64,000 bases of DNA, taken from positions 90,960 to 154,959 of the forward strand of contig CAICTM010000045.1 of assembly GCA_903772945.1 (NCBI GenBank), read 5' to 3'. This document shows, piece by piece, positions 21,757 through 32,493 of the stretch (within the stretch, counting starts at the first letter, position 1; each line of letters begins with the position of its first letter). The notes beneath the pieces are model-generated. The model was not told the DNA's origin and searched no databases. It worked only from the letters and a program-made list of their open reading frames with translations. The translations under genes and the position numbers were made by a program. This DNA comes from Seminavis robusta. Taxonomy: Eukaryota > Bacillariophyta > Bacillariophyceae > Naviculales > Naviculaceae.

Positions 21757-22231
21757 TGTTTTCTCCGTTTTTGGCCCAGTGTTTGTTTTGTAAATCAGAA
21801 TCAGAAGGCACAATTCGCGGAGATGTGTGTTTGGTATTCAAAAGGCACAATTCGTGGAGAGATGCGTTTGGTATTCACTGCTGCTGGACCCGAAAGCAGC
21901 TTCTTGTGGTGCCGGTATGCTGTCATGCCTTTTGTTGAATGGGCCATGCTACCAGCTTGCCTGCCAATTCGGAGCAAAGACTGGAATACTCAATCCAGGC
22001 AGATGATTACCAGCCACGACCATAATTAAGAACGGGCTGCAGAGGTGCGTGTTGCTTCAGCGATTGGATACCGGCATTCTTGTGCTAGGTTAGCTAGTGC
22101 AAGTGGCAGCCTGAAGCTGCGGAACTTCAAGCTGACACCTATTTTCCCCACGCTTTGTACTCGCTCGATGGGTCCAAACTACATGCAGCAGTTTATCCGC
22201 GTGTCCCAGAACTAGTAGACGACACAGGCAA

Positions 22232-22310
22232 GAAGTTCTGCCGAGGCAGGCGTGTGTTGCTATCGATACTAGTATCGATAGTACCGGTTCGGCTGCGTCT
22301 GCCTCGACTT
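22232..22310. repeat. Interrupted inverted repeat with perfect 22-bp palindrome
   Basis: Positions 22260-22281 form a perfect palindrome, CTATCGATACT then its reverse complement. It is flanked by outer arms CCGAGGCAG on the left and CTGCCTCG on the right, and by further matching AGAAGT / ACTTCT ends. Together they could extrude as a cruciform of about 80 bp. Confidence 0.7.
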
Positions 22311-23237
22311 CTGCGGGCTCCCCACTACTAGCTAGTACGAGCTAAGTTGACCTACTGTAGCCAAGTCACCACTGTGGATCATCGGTTCTTCCTCCGAGTA
22401 AGAGGCAGCTTTTTTGTTCAACTTGAGGTTGCAGTGCAGTGGTGGGTCCTTCCTGCCTGGCTACTAGGCTGGGTATTGGTACCGATAGAGCCACTGCTGC
22501 ACCCTGGCCCCTGGCTTGGTGGTACTATCATTGCGATTGATCATAGAACGGAAGCCATCAAGTAAGTTATCAACGGAAAAATAGCTATCATTTTCCAAGC
22601 AAGCAAGCTTCCAAGACCTACGAGTGTTGCTAGCTACCGGTATGCATAGTAGGCAGGCGAAAGTGCTTGCCAACGAAAACTACAGTAGTTAGCTTGGCCA
22701 GCTGCTTGGCCCCAGGCACCAGTTACTGTAACGTTGCATCCTCAACGAGAAGTGAACAATCGATTGGCTTCTTCACCCAGTAAGATTGGCAAACGGCACC
22801 TTGGAGTTTATCGTTCATTGTAGCTTTTATTGCACTTTCGGATGGTTGCTTCTGAGTTCTGCTTGTCGACTTGTGAATATTTATTTGCTGTTAGATGTGA
22901 GCCAATACCGCCTTCTCAGTTCTAGCAACGCTATCATCCACCATCCAATACCCACAATGCTTTACCGCATTCTACATGTACATGTACTTGCCAGGTGGCT
23001 TCACTACATGTAGCTAGCTAGTAGATAGACAGCAGCCAGCCAATTGCGGGTTTGAGGGTCCGATGTATTGCCGTTGTGATCCCCTTGCTTCCGAAATCCA
23101 CTTAGCTCCTCTCGTGGCGTCTCAGCGAAGTCTGAGCGATCTAATTCGGGAGCGGAAATGCGGCGTCGCTCACACATCAAGGAACAGAACAACAGAACTC
23201 TCATTGTTGGCTTATTGTTGGACAAAGGAAAACAGCT

Positions 23238-23266
23238 AGTCTACTCAGTACTACTCTAGTACTGAG
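23238..23266. repeat. Perfect 12-bp-stem hairpin
   Basis: CTACTCAGTACT, a five-base loop ACTCT, then AGTACTGAGTAG. The arms are perfectly complementary. It lies in non-coding sequence, with no T-run after it and no gene ending nearby. Confidence 0.65.
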
Positions 23267-23811
23267 TAGCAGCTACTCTGGAGTACTCGAGTACGGCACA
23301 CTGTACGGTCTGTAGATACCGGTAGCCGTACCGGTAGATTCCGGTACTAGCTAGCTAGCTACAAAACAGCTGTGGTGTCAGTGTTGTCTGATCTATGTAG
23401 CTAGAGCTGATCTAGTGAAGATCCAGTGAAGCAAGGAAATCTCTTTTCCTGTTGAGTCAGGGATTCCCTTGAAGTCATAGTTTTTTATCTACTGACTATT
23501 CACAGTAAGGGGATGAAAGAGCTATGAAAGTGTCTGAGTTCTGAGTCTTTACTGGAGTACTGGCTTCTTGCCTGTTTACAGAATCTGAAGCCGATATCTA
23601 AAGCGAATCCTAATTAGCTATCCTTTCGAGTCGGAAGTTCATCGATGACTTCAGGTCCCATGACCTTCCGCATTCCGCACGCTGTACCACCACTGGTTGG
23701 CTTCCGCTTCGGGCAACTCACTGTATCACCTGAATGGGTTCTTGCGCAAGTAAGTCTTGGACTGTCTCATAATCTCAAACCACAAAAATAGAAACACACC
23801 CACAACACACG

Positions 23812-24627
23812 ATGATCAGCATTAGCAGTATCAACCAAAGTCTCTCGCCCTCGAGGAGCTCCATGCAGCTTTCTCCCCGGCCCAGCAGCAAGAGATTTCG
23901 CCTTTTCCCCCGTCGTTCTGCATCTCCAGCAGCCACCAAGAAGGTAGCGGTAGCACCGGTGGTGAAGCGATCCCTTTCCCACAGTATCAACTGTCAATCC
24001 TGCCACCAGGAAGTCCATGACCGCTGCTCCCTGGCCAGTCAACTGGAACACGTCAAACAAGAAATTGATATTCTCAAGCTCCATCTCAATAACTTTGTTC
24101 TGAATGCTTGCCCACCCCAAGTGGCCGAGATGAAAGACCTGATTCTCCACGACGGACGCCCCTGGGAACTCATTGAATTCCACGACACGGTGGAAGGAAG
24201 CAACTACCGCCGATGGCGCTTCAAGCGAGGTGCCGTGGACCGTCGCGTCCGAGCCCTCAAGAAAGAATTGGGTAGCATCAACGTTCGCTTTGTCACACGC
24301 GTCGAAATTGACTTTGACAAGATGGACAAGGACGCCGTCGTCTCTCTGCTTCAAGCGCTGGAAAAGGACCGCAATGTCATCACACTTGTCTTTAGAGGAC
24401 ACATTTCCGAGGCGGAGATTGACGATATCGTCACCGCCGTGGAAGACTTGACGACTTGTGACGAACGCGTCTGGGATGCCATTCTCTTTCATCCTTCCAA
24501 CGACGAACGCAAGGGTCATGCACACTTTGTCTGGAAACGCACGCTCCTGGCGGCCAGTCTGCGATTGCAATGCTTGGCGCACACTTACGCACTGCCCGTT
24601 GCATTCCGTATCATTGAGCAGCAATAG
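23812..24627 (+). CDS. Hypothetical protein with basic, Ser-rich N-terminus
   Basis: Encodes 271 residues, single exon. Residues 1-60 are Ser/Arg-rich (SPSRSSMQLSPRPSSKRFRLF) and could be disordered or a targeting region. A CQSC pair and a heptad-like helix (LASQLEHVKQEIDILKLHL) follow. The rest has two similar phrases, RPWELIEFHD and ERVWDAILFHP, which may mark an internal repeat. I recognise no family. The antisense strand is also open for most of the length, but the plus frame has the normal ATG and an AATAAA at 24646-24651 just after its stop. Confidence 0.6.
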   Translation: MISISSINQSLSPSRSSMQLSPRPSSKRFRLFPRRSASPAATKKVAVAPVVKRSLSHSINCQSCHQEVHDRCSLASQLEHVKQEIDILKLHLNNFVLNACPPQVAEMKDLILHDGRPWELIEFHDTVEGSNYRRWRFKRGAVDRRVRALKKELGSINVRFVTRVEIDFDKMDKDAVVSLLQALEKDRNVITLVFRGHISEAEIDDIVTAVEDLTTCDERVWDAILFHPSNDERKGHAHFVWKRTLLAASLRLQCLAHTYALPVAFRIIEQQ

Positions 24628-25018
24628 TAGCTGTGATAATCATCAAATAAAATGTTGTACACTATGCTAGTATCCATTATTGCCTCTGCTGCAAGCTTTT
24701 GCTTCGATTAGATAGATATCTACTCATACAAGCATACAAGAAGACTAGCTCATACCTTGAAGTCGTCCCAAAGAGTGGTGCTGCTCTGCCTGGCTGCTGG
24801 CGACCATACTGGTAGTGTGCCAGTGAAGCACAGGTCGGGTCAGGTGATGATCTGGGTTGGGTGTATAGCTAGCAGGTGGCTGATGGCTAATGATTTGTAC
24901 CTTTCCTTGGCTTCATCTGGTCCTGATAGCCCTGCATTTGGACCACGTGTTGGACGAGGTTAGTTCTGAACTAGAGCGGCCAATAGAATCTTTCTTCTGG
25001 GTGTGTTTCCTTGTTTGT
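24628..25018. other. Intergenic region before LRR pseudogene
   Basis: No gene. Positions 24926-24962 contain a short repeat also found at about 34733-34775 on the minus strand; in one frame it reads LIALHLDHVLDE. Confidence 0.5.
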
Positions 25019-26742
25019 GACGATCAAGCCACGACTCCCGTAGACAACAATAATGGATTGGTGGTGGCGAACCAGGTTGAAGAAAATGAAGAACCTACAC
25101 AGATAGCTAGACCCGACAATTTGCATGGGAAAAACTCATCAACCTTTATGACTCTCGTGATCCTTCTTCTTATTGGTAGCATTCTCGTTGTTGGTGTGAT
25201 TGTTGGATCCATCTGCGGGGCTGGTCTCTGCAGCAACCAAGAAAGTGATGTGGAGACTCAGGCCCCCACTTCTTTTCGGTATTTTATTTTGGAGGACATT
25301 CCAAACAGAATCGAAGAGGCTTTTGGGCCTGACTATTTTCCCAAGAATGATGAGCCAGGACCCACCCAGCCAAAGTCCAAGGCTCTCGATTGGATTGTGT
25401 TTGAGGATCCTCTGCAGCTCATCCCAGATGCCAACAATCTGCTTCAGAGGTTCATTGTGGCATTGACATACTTTCAAACATCCCAAGAGAGCGATTGGCT
25501 TCCTGTGGAAAATCAACAACCGCAAACGATGAAACATGTTGGATTCAAATCGCTTCTTATGAATCATTTGCAAGTAGGTGGCTCACAGGTGTTCACGAAT
25601 GTCAATGGGCAGGAGTTTTGTGTGATGGAGAGAAGAGCATTACTCGGTTGGACCTCAGTGAGTTCTTTTCTAATTTTGTTGACCACAACAAGAACCAAAC
25701 TGCATGATTCCTGTGCTTGTCCTTAGCTTGCTTTAATTTTCAGGGAACAATGGATTGAATGGCCCTCTGCCTACAGAACTTGCAAGTCTTCCAGCCCTGA
25801 ATTTATTAGAGCTTAGAGTGAACCAACTGACAGGCACAGTTCCAAGCATATACGGCAGCTTCCTTTCCCTTTCTTCATTGAATCTCTTCAGCAACCACCT
25901 GTCTGGAAGCATGTTTGGAAACAAGCTCTCCACATTATTTTTAACAAACAATTCACGAACAGGCAGAGTGCCCACAGAAGTTGGACTCTTTGATGGGGTT
26001 ACGCTTGGATTTGGTTCAAACTGCTTGTCCGGTTCCATTCCTACAGAGCTCTTTCAGGCTGGCAAAGGAATCCAGTCATTTTATTTTAATGACAATAAGG
26101 TATGACAACCTTTCCTCGGGAACAGAACATCAGTGATCTTGTCAAGACCCTTAACTGTGATTGATACCTCACCCTTTCTCTTTCCTTGCTTTGTAGCTTA
26201 CAGGAACTCTACCCACTGAAATTGGAGCATCCCATGTAGGTCATGATCTCATCGTCGCTTTGCAAGGTAACCGTTTACGTGGAACCATCCCAACAGAAAT
26301 AGGAGTTTTGAAGGGCTCTCTCACATCTCTTGATATTAGTTGGACCAATATGGATGGCTCCCTACCAAAGGAACTCTTCACCAGTTGTACCAACTTATCT
26401 CATCTTAGGGCTTCCAACTGTGGCTTGACTGGCACCATAAGCAGTGGACTGCAGCTTTTGTCAAAGCTATTAACCTTTGACGTTTCCAACAACAAGTTCC
26501 ATGGCACCATCCCAGCACAGCTTTCGACTCTGACACTGCTACGCCAGTTTATTGTGAATGGGAATGACCTTTCTGGTTCCATTCCATCATCTGTCTGTGC
26601 TTTGGGAGGCCCCACAAAGCGCACATTTGAAGTGGCAGCTGACTGTTTGCCAAGGGGCGGAACAGGCAATCCCATGTTAGAGTGCTCTTGTTGCACTATG
26701 TGTTGTGATGGTGATGCTGCTGACTACAGTCTGTCCCAGTAG
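25019..26742 (+). pseudogene. Truncated, frameshifted LRR membrane protein (copy 1)
   Basis: Closely matches the 3' four-fifths of the LRR gene at 35161-37478, on the opposite strand. The homology begins near the shared NN(N/R)GLVVANQVE block, so about 200 N-terminal residues are missing. The membrane segment (FMTLVILLLIGSILVVGVIVG) is kept. Near 25500 this copy is one base shorter than copy 2 (after GATTGGCT), which shifts the frame before the LRR part. Introns at about 25651-25743 and 26100-26195 match the other copy. The LRR stretch (NGLNGPLPTELASLPAL and so on) also lacks four residues found in copy 2. It is unlikely to make the full protein. Confidence 0.8.
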
Positions 26743-27611
26743 GGTTTCCATTACAGCCCTAGCTAGGATAAAATGGGCCGGGGTTTGTCTTGGAGACTGC
26801 AACACGCAATTTGGGATACGCTTGCTCCCAAACTGTTCATAACATCAGTGTTTTAATAGGGAAATCTCACAGTCAGCCACTTTTTGCTTTCTTCCAATGG
26901 AGACACTCTCCATCTAAAACCGGGTTTTGGGAAGATATCCACGGAAGCCAGCTAGAGGGCCAGTCTTATCAGGCAAAGCAGAGGCGAAATTCGGGATGTA
27001 TGGCGAGGCAGCGAAAGTAAACATGGATTGCTAGCTAGTTGCAAGACAGAGCTTGTTGGGTCGCCCACTCCCGGACTTTGGAAACGACCAATACCAGGAT
27101 CACTTCCAACGAAAAGCTTCTTCTAGCTAGATAGACCTAAGACAGGAGGAAACGGGTCGACTGCTCTCTAGAGTTCGTCATAGGACAACAGCGGCAACAA
27201 TTGAGTCCAGCCTTCAACGGTGCAATGCACAAGCTTTGATATAGCTACGGGAGCACGGGAAGTGTTATTGTGTATGGAGCCAGTCTTACGAGCGTGTGAA
27301 TTGGATAACAAACTCAGTGTATTGTTCGAACAAAATCTCACTCCAGATCCAGACTGACTGCTTCTGTTTTGTTGCAAAAGTTTGATCTTTCGACAAGGTT
27401 GTTGGGTTGATCCTCTCCCATCAATTTAGCTTGTACCGGTACCTGTCCATGGTACATCTTCTTGCGTCTCCTCTACTTCCTTTGGTAACTGCACCACCGG
27501 ACGCATCATTCGCCCAATTGCCAGCAACTGTTCCCAAACTAAAAGGCAGGAACGCATCATTCGGTCCGTGAATTGAGTGCTGTGTGTGTTTCCAAAAAGA
27601 CAGTCACAACA
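26743..27611. other. Intergenic region; 3' flank homologous to LRR copy 2
   Basis: The first ~180 bp (to about 26920) match the 3' flank of LRR copy 2, for example GGGTTTGTCT(T/C)GGAGACTGCA and CCCAAACTGTTCAT, so the duplication covered flanking DNA. Nothing else is supported. Confidence 0.55.
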
Positions 27612-28793
27612 TCATTTCTTTCCGTCGGTTAATCGGTGCATGTACGTACCTAAGTCAGGCTTGACGCTGCAATCCAATTCGACAATGGGAACATGCTGTT
27701 CTCTCAGAAATTGGATGGTCGAATCGTGATATTTGTGGTAATTCCGTAACCGTTGCAGCGCTGTATGAAAGTTGTCATCGGCCCGTTTGCCTTCCGACTC
27801 GGCTGCTTTGGCTGCCCGTGACATGATTCTCTCCATTAGAATGGTATCGTCACATTCCAGATGCAGTGCGAGTTCGGGCTTGCCACATAATTTTACCAAA
27901 TCCAATGCATTCTGCATGGACCTTTTGTTGTTTTTTTGTTTTTGTTTTTGTTTTTTTTGTTGTGTATGAAAATAAAAATCGAACAGAGAGATACCATTGA
28001 GAGAGGAGAATGTTAGTTTTCATAATATGCCCATTATGTCGTCATCTCAATTTTGCACTGGTACTAACCTCGGAAATCCATCTAACAACACTCTCTTTCC
28101 TGGATGATCTCTCATTCTCCGTTTCATAAGGGTGACAATAATTTCACTGGACACCAATTCTCCTCGTGCCATGATTTCGTTGACCTGCTTTCCCAGGACA
28201 GTCCGTCGTTTGACTTCGCAACGCAGCAAATCACCGGAACTCAAATGTACCAACCCAGCCTCCTTTTCCAATCGCTGCGACAATACTCCTTTTCCGGAGC
28301 CTGGTCCACCCACAATGAGTACAATGCGAGCGGGGGCACTGCCCAATATTTTGTCGGCTCCCAATAAAAATTCTTGCAAATCGACAGAACCCGAGTTATC
28401 CAAATCGGCTTCGGCAAAGAGTCGTTGTACGGTATCATCGTCATGAGTTTCCCCAATTCCCTCCAACAAATTTTGGACTCCTTCCAGATCCAAACTGGGC
28501 TCTTGTGCTTCACCACTGGTTTTGCCCGTGTCTCTCTTGGTGGCATATTGAAAAAACAAATCCACGACGGCCGAACCTTCAATCGACGAGACAAAGGCTT
28601 TGGATCCTGGTTTGCTGGAGACTTGGACAGGTCGTACATTTTCTGCGTCGTTCGACTGCAGCCACAATCGTTCATCGTAATAGTCGTCAAAGACGGTCCG
28701 AACGGCGGTGGAGGATTTTAGGGGAGACAACAACCTCCTTGATGTCGGGGATCTGCGGGCCAGAGCCAATCCTGCCGTTGGGAGTCGATTCAT
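27612..28793 (-). CDS. EF-hand / adenylate (nucleoside monophosphate) kinase fusion
   Basis: Two exons, 28069-28793 and 27612-27921 (donor GTTAGT, acceptor AAAAG), giving 344 residues. The Arg-rich N-terminus (MNRLPTAGLALARRSPTSRR) looks like a mitochondrial presequence. A canonical EF-hand loop lies at about 130-141 (DLDNSGSVDLQE). Then comes the kinase: P-loop GGPGSGKG (about 162-169), the NMP-binding LSSGDLLR, and LLDGFPR, whose last Arg codon is split by the intron. The second exon holds the LID/CORE part (ECDDTILMERIMSR and so on). It should transfer phosphate between ATP and AMP or UMP/CMP; the spacing is most like UMP-CMP/AK1 kinases. Calcium control through the EF-hand is inference. 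Confidence 0.85.
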
Positions 28794-29208
28794 TGTCTCT
28801 CTTTCCAACAGCAACAATTAGCTTTCGCAAATGATGATAGCTGAGGGTTGAGGAGAAGGCAAGATGGTCCGTGGATTCGATTCAAGGGGGCGCTCAAACT
28901 ACTCCAAATATACTACTAGCTATTAGGAATTGGAAAATGCCTGATAGCTTCGCTGCGCTCACAGATGACCAAAGACTGCATGCATGCACATACCAGCTCG
29001 ATCGATCCAGGAAACAAAGCTGGCTATCTTCTTCTTGGTGTAATGATGGGCCGTCAAGATCCGAATGTGACGTCCCACAGTCTTTCTCCCATGCAGTTGC
29101 TGCGTCATGTGAGAAAACGCAATCGCGTGAGAACCCTCTGAAACGTGGCAAAAATATCCTGACACCCATCGGGGACACAAACATAGCCGTCTCATCCTTC
29201 CCCCATGA
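28794..29208. other. Upstream region of the kinase and relic flank
   Basis: No intact gene. Open frames on both strands run into the Rep-like relic, but upstream of 29213 I cannot align them with the intact Rep. Confidence 0.4.
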
Positions 29209-29212
29209 CCGA

Positions 29213-29257
29213 GATAAAATCTTCGTAGTCGACCCTGTGGGCAACCAAGGCAAAAGC
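29213..29257 (+). pseudogene. CRESS Rep fragment (Walker A region)
   Basis: In the plus frame this reads IFVVDPVGNQGKS, against IFVVDPMGNQGKS at residues 184-196 of the intact Rep at 58505-59593. The DNA also agrees codon for codon with mainly third-position differences. Upstream similarity fades quickly. Immediately after the Ser codon the sequence switches to the small-protein relic on the other strand. It is a fragment, not a gene. Confidence 0.8.
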
Positions 29258-29357
29258 CCTGCTTCCTTAATGCAATTGGGATTTGGTAATATTCCTGCAA
29301 ATACCGCTGCATCTCATCCGGACTAAAGTCCGCCATTGTCGACTCTCCCTTTGACAT
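29256..29357 (-). pseudogene. Fragment of the Rep-associated small protein
   Basis: The minus frame from the ATG at 29357 or 29336 reads EMQRYLQEYYQIPIALRKQG, matching EMRRRLQDYYRIPIALRKQG of the intact gene at 58021-58350. Similarity stops at the Gly, where it abuts the Rep fragment. In both places the small gene and Rep face each other tail to tail, so this is an internally deleted copy of the same two-gene module. Confidence 0.85.
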
Positions 29358-30400
29358 CTTCTTTTATTAAAACAATCAGTAAGCTTTGTCTGCTTCAGGA
29401 CACTATGAGGTCAACCTACTGTCTCTCATACATACACATCTGTCGTCGTATCCGCCTCAGCAACCTGCGGTGCCTTAACGGCGGATTTGTATTCGGGTCT
29501 GTTCTCGATCTTGCTCCGGGCGCTATCACTGGCCTGGCCCCACAAAGGACGCTGCTGCTGCCATCCGGCCCTCGCCACGCGCACATCTGTCACACTTTTG
29601 AAGATTGGAACCTGCAACGTCTTGACAAAGGACATGATTGCACTTACCAAACAACGGATGGCAAGGAGTGGAATTGTTGAGAACTATACTGGGGAAACGG
29701 ATATTCTCGCAAGAACCCCTGGCGCTTGTGACCCGTGACAACGATGGAGAGTGGACCAACTTGGTCAATAGAGTTGTTCAGTTGACGTACACAGCAGAAT
29801 CGATGAACTTGACCCAAGCAGATGCTCGCAACCTCATCGATGCTGATAATGATGATAAGCAGACCAGTCTCCCATCCAACGACCACTACAAACGTATGCT
29901 TCAGATTGTGGCAGCAATTGGTAAGGACCATGCATTGTTTCTACTTTGGCAGTGTGACAGACTGTACTATGAAACTCACTGAGTTTTGTGGCTGCATCCA
30001 AGGTGTTTCTGGTCGATGGCTGAACTGGAGAGTGGGGAGCTTGGGAGCTTGTGTTCCTACCGTACAGTGGCGCCACTGGAGCGAATGTGACTTGCAGAAC
30101 ATAGTCTTGGAGTAGAGCTACTGTACTGTACAGTAATATAGTTAGGTGTGGGTGGACGATATCTCAGCTTGTCTGAAAGATACAATTGCAATCGTCCTGG
30201 GCTAAACCAGCCTGCTGCTGGCCATAAATTCCAGGAGGTGGGGGAGGTTGGGATCCACCCGATGGCCTTTCGGAAACCAATGACCATTAGCGTTGGGGTT
30301 GACGTCCCTTTTCCTGTTAGCGACCTCCAGAGGACAAACCACAATGTGGACCTGTTGTAATCATTAGTCTAGCTAGAACGGCCTGAAGTACTACATTACA
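29358..30400. other. Intergenic region with one possible small gene
   Basis: Apart from the possible small frame at 29426-29635, no gene is supported. Self-complementary TACTGTACAGTA lies near 30120. Confidence 0.4.
29426..29635 (-). CDS. Possible small protein, unknown
   Basis: A 69-residue frame from the ATG at 29635. It starts SFVKTLQVPIFKSVTDVRVA and continues hydrophilic and Ala/Glu-rich. Composition is protein-like and unlike the shadow frames around it. The frame is open upstream through a GTAAG, so it might be the last exon of a longer gene. No family is recognised. Confidence 0.3.
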   Translation of the reverse strand: MSFVKTLQVPIFKSVTDVRVARAGWQQQRPLWGQASDSARSKIENRPEYKSAVKAPQVAEADTTTDVYV

Positions 30401-32017
30401 ATGCCCAGACGCACCAATGCGTTGCCTGCTACTGGTACATGTATTAGTAGTGCCTATCCAAGAAGACTTGGAAGAAGAAACGAGACATCAACATCGATAA
30501 GATCCACAGCAAAATGGAATGGACGCGTATTTATAGTACTGATTCCAATGCTCCTTGTGGGGGTTGCACATGTACCTCTCATCTACTACTACAGCATCAA
30601 CAGCAGCACAAGTTCCTCTGCTACTGATCGCTATGCTTTGTCTTCGTCTACTACTAGAATACGCAAAGAACAACTCAGTCCGCCACATTTACAAACATTA
30701 TCATCTACCCAGTTTTTGTTGGATCTGACGGCTCCTCTTGAACCAGTGCTCAATACTACTACTACTCCCACAAACAATAATCAACCAGGATGTTTGGCAT
30801 GGCGTGGCGCTCTATCACCACAACAAGTCCGGGATCATCTTCTTACCACAACGTACACTCCCACGGGCATTGTCATGACACTGGTCTTGGGGCAATCATC
30901 CTTGGATTTCTTGTGTCGCTTCTTTCCATCGCAGTGGCAGCTAGTCATTCAGCCACAAGGATGGGATGTTCTATTGGTCTTGGGGTATATGGATAACGAT
31001 AATGATCGCAAGCGTTCCAAACAAAAAGAACAATTGATTTCCTGTCTGGCGCTCCAAGAAACACAACCACCACGACAACAGACATGGATCAATCAACTCA
31101 ATAACAATAGCACAGTGACGACACGAGAGTACCACATTGACCACACTAATAATAATGTCACCACTACAACCCACAGTAACAGTCGCATCTTCCTCACCGA
31201 AATGGCATTGGCCGTGCCACTAGCCGCGCTACAGAATAATGGCAAACTCCCACCCATGTACCCTCGTCAATGTCAAGCCCCCAAGGCATATGTCTTGGGG
31301 ACCCGCTGGTACGTGTACGAAATGCTGCACTTGAGTATCTTGCAGGAGTACGACTATTTCATCAAGCTGGATACCGATGTCGTGTTCCTACAACCCATTC
31401 CCCTCCATCTCCTCCATGACATGACGATTCGACGGGCCATTTGGGCTCATTTTGGGGCATATCCACCGCATATTCAAGCACCCTGCGGTACGGGCATTGT
31501 AGCAGCCGTACAGGACTTTTTGCAAACCACAACATCCACCAATCAGCCACGACAACTCTGTAGTAGCCACAACACCCAACTATTCCAAAAAGACGCCGAT
31601 CTATACTACACCAATTTTGTCATTGGCCGCACCGACTTTTTCACATCCCCCCCAATCCTACAATTCAGCCGTGCTTTGTCGGCTCCAAATGGATTCTTTC
31701 GCTATCGATGGACGGACCAAATCGTGTGGCATTTTGCCATGGGTCTGCTGGTGGCGGATAATTTTCAAAAAGCCGTGGTGGATTATTCCGAATTCCGATG
31801 TACGCCCCGCAATCATTGTTGGATGTCGGTGCATTATTACAATCACGATCGATGCGACAATGGAGGTGTCTTTTTCCATACCAAGGCAAGCAATAGCAGC
31901 AGTCCGTGGACCTGGAACGAACACTATGTGGTGCAAAAAGATAGTGTCGTCTTGGGGCGGTCTGCGGTTCCTTATGAAACACAGTATGTGGATCAATGCA
32001 AACAAATGCCACTATGA
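30401..32017 (+). CDS. Type II membrane glycosyltransferase-like protein
   Basis: Encodes 538 residues, single exon. A short basic cytosolic tail is followed by one membrane anchor (about 43-65, VFIVLIPMLLVGVAHVPLIYYY), a Ser/Thr/Asn-rich stem with many N-x-S/T sites, and a lumenal domain. A DxD-type motif (YFIKLDTDVVFLQP, about residues 318-331) is typical of GT-A enzymes that bind a nucleotide sugar through a metal. Later blocks such as DLYYTNFVIGRTDFF and a Cys/His-rich C-terminus fit a folded lumenal domain. Topology suggests a Golgi location. The CAZy family, donor and acceptor cannot be told from sequence alone. Confidence 0.65.
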   Translation: MPRRTNALPATGTCISSAYPRRLGRRNETSTSIRSTAKWNGRVFIVLIPMLLVGVAHVPLIYYYSINSSTSSSATDRYALSSSTTRIRKEQLSPPHLQTLSSTQFLLDLTAPLEPVLNTTTTPTNNNQPGCLAWRGALSPQQVRDHLLTTTYTPTGIVMTLVLGQSSLDFLCRFFPSQWQLVIQPQGWDVLLVLGYMDNDNDRKRSKQKEQLISCLALQETQPPRQQTWINQLNNNSTVTTREYHIDHTNNNVTTTTHSNSRIFLTEMALAVPLAALQNNGKLPPMYPRQCQAPKAYVLGTRWYVYEMLHLSILQEYDYFIKLDTDVVFLQPIPLHLLHDMTIRRAIWAHFGAYPPHIQAPCGTGIVAAVQDFLQTTTSTNQPRQLCSSHNTQLFQKDADLYYTNFVIGRTDFFTSPPILQFSRALSAPNGFFRYRWTDQIVWHFAMGLLVADNFQKAVVDYSEFRCTPRNHCWMSVHYYNHDRCDNGGVFFHTKASNSSSPWTWNEHYVVQKDSVVLGRSAVPYETQYVDQCKQMPL

Positions 32018-32493
32018 AAAAGTTAGTTGAAAGGGGTTGAGGGGGCTAAACTATTGCTAGCTAGTTAGTTAGATGGAATCAGTTGCCCCCCTTTTCAATG
32101 CACATGTAGGTGTCCTCAAACAGAAACCCTGGAATGAATCAATCAAGAGTCCGGGCGACAGTATTGCACTGTTCGCTCCGCCCTACGTTAATTATTTCCA
32201 TTTCTGCTGGCTTCGAACATCAGAGCCACACAATGGCCAACGGCCTTCACTCTCCCGACATTTCTGTATCCTTCTTCATCGACAACGAACAGATCGACCT
32301 GCACCTGGATCGAATCTACAGTGCTACAGCAGCCAAAAGAAAGCAAAGCATTAGTACCCCTGGCATTGACCTTTGATCGAGTAGTCTCCCAAGTATCATT
32401 TCCTCTTGCCGCACCCATTCGGTACCGGACGGCAATTCAACATCTGTCTCATCCTTCCACTCGCTAATTCAACAATAATCAACAACAGTCACC
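32018..32493. other. Intergenic region and DRG leader
   Basis: No gene supported. The region between the glycosyltransferase stop and the DRG2 start presumably holds the DRG2 promoter and leader. Confidence 0.4.

Larger units (their letters stand above)
20919..23811. other. Gene-poor region with tRNA-like relics and hairpins
   Basis: About 2.9 kb with no supported protein gene. It contains several tRNA-like modules (21130-21756), a long interrupted inverted repeat with a perfect central palindrome (22232-22310), a 12-bp-stem hairpin (23238-23266), and clusters of CTAG, GTACTC and ACCGGT words. Confidence 0.55.

Noticed and set aside
23767-24624. 285-residue minus-strand frame opposite the 23812 gene
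   Set aside because: Fully antisense to a frame with better start context and a polyadenylation-like signal; no recognisable motif. Not fully excluded.
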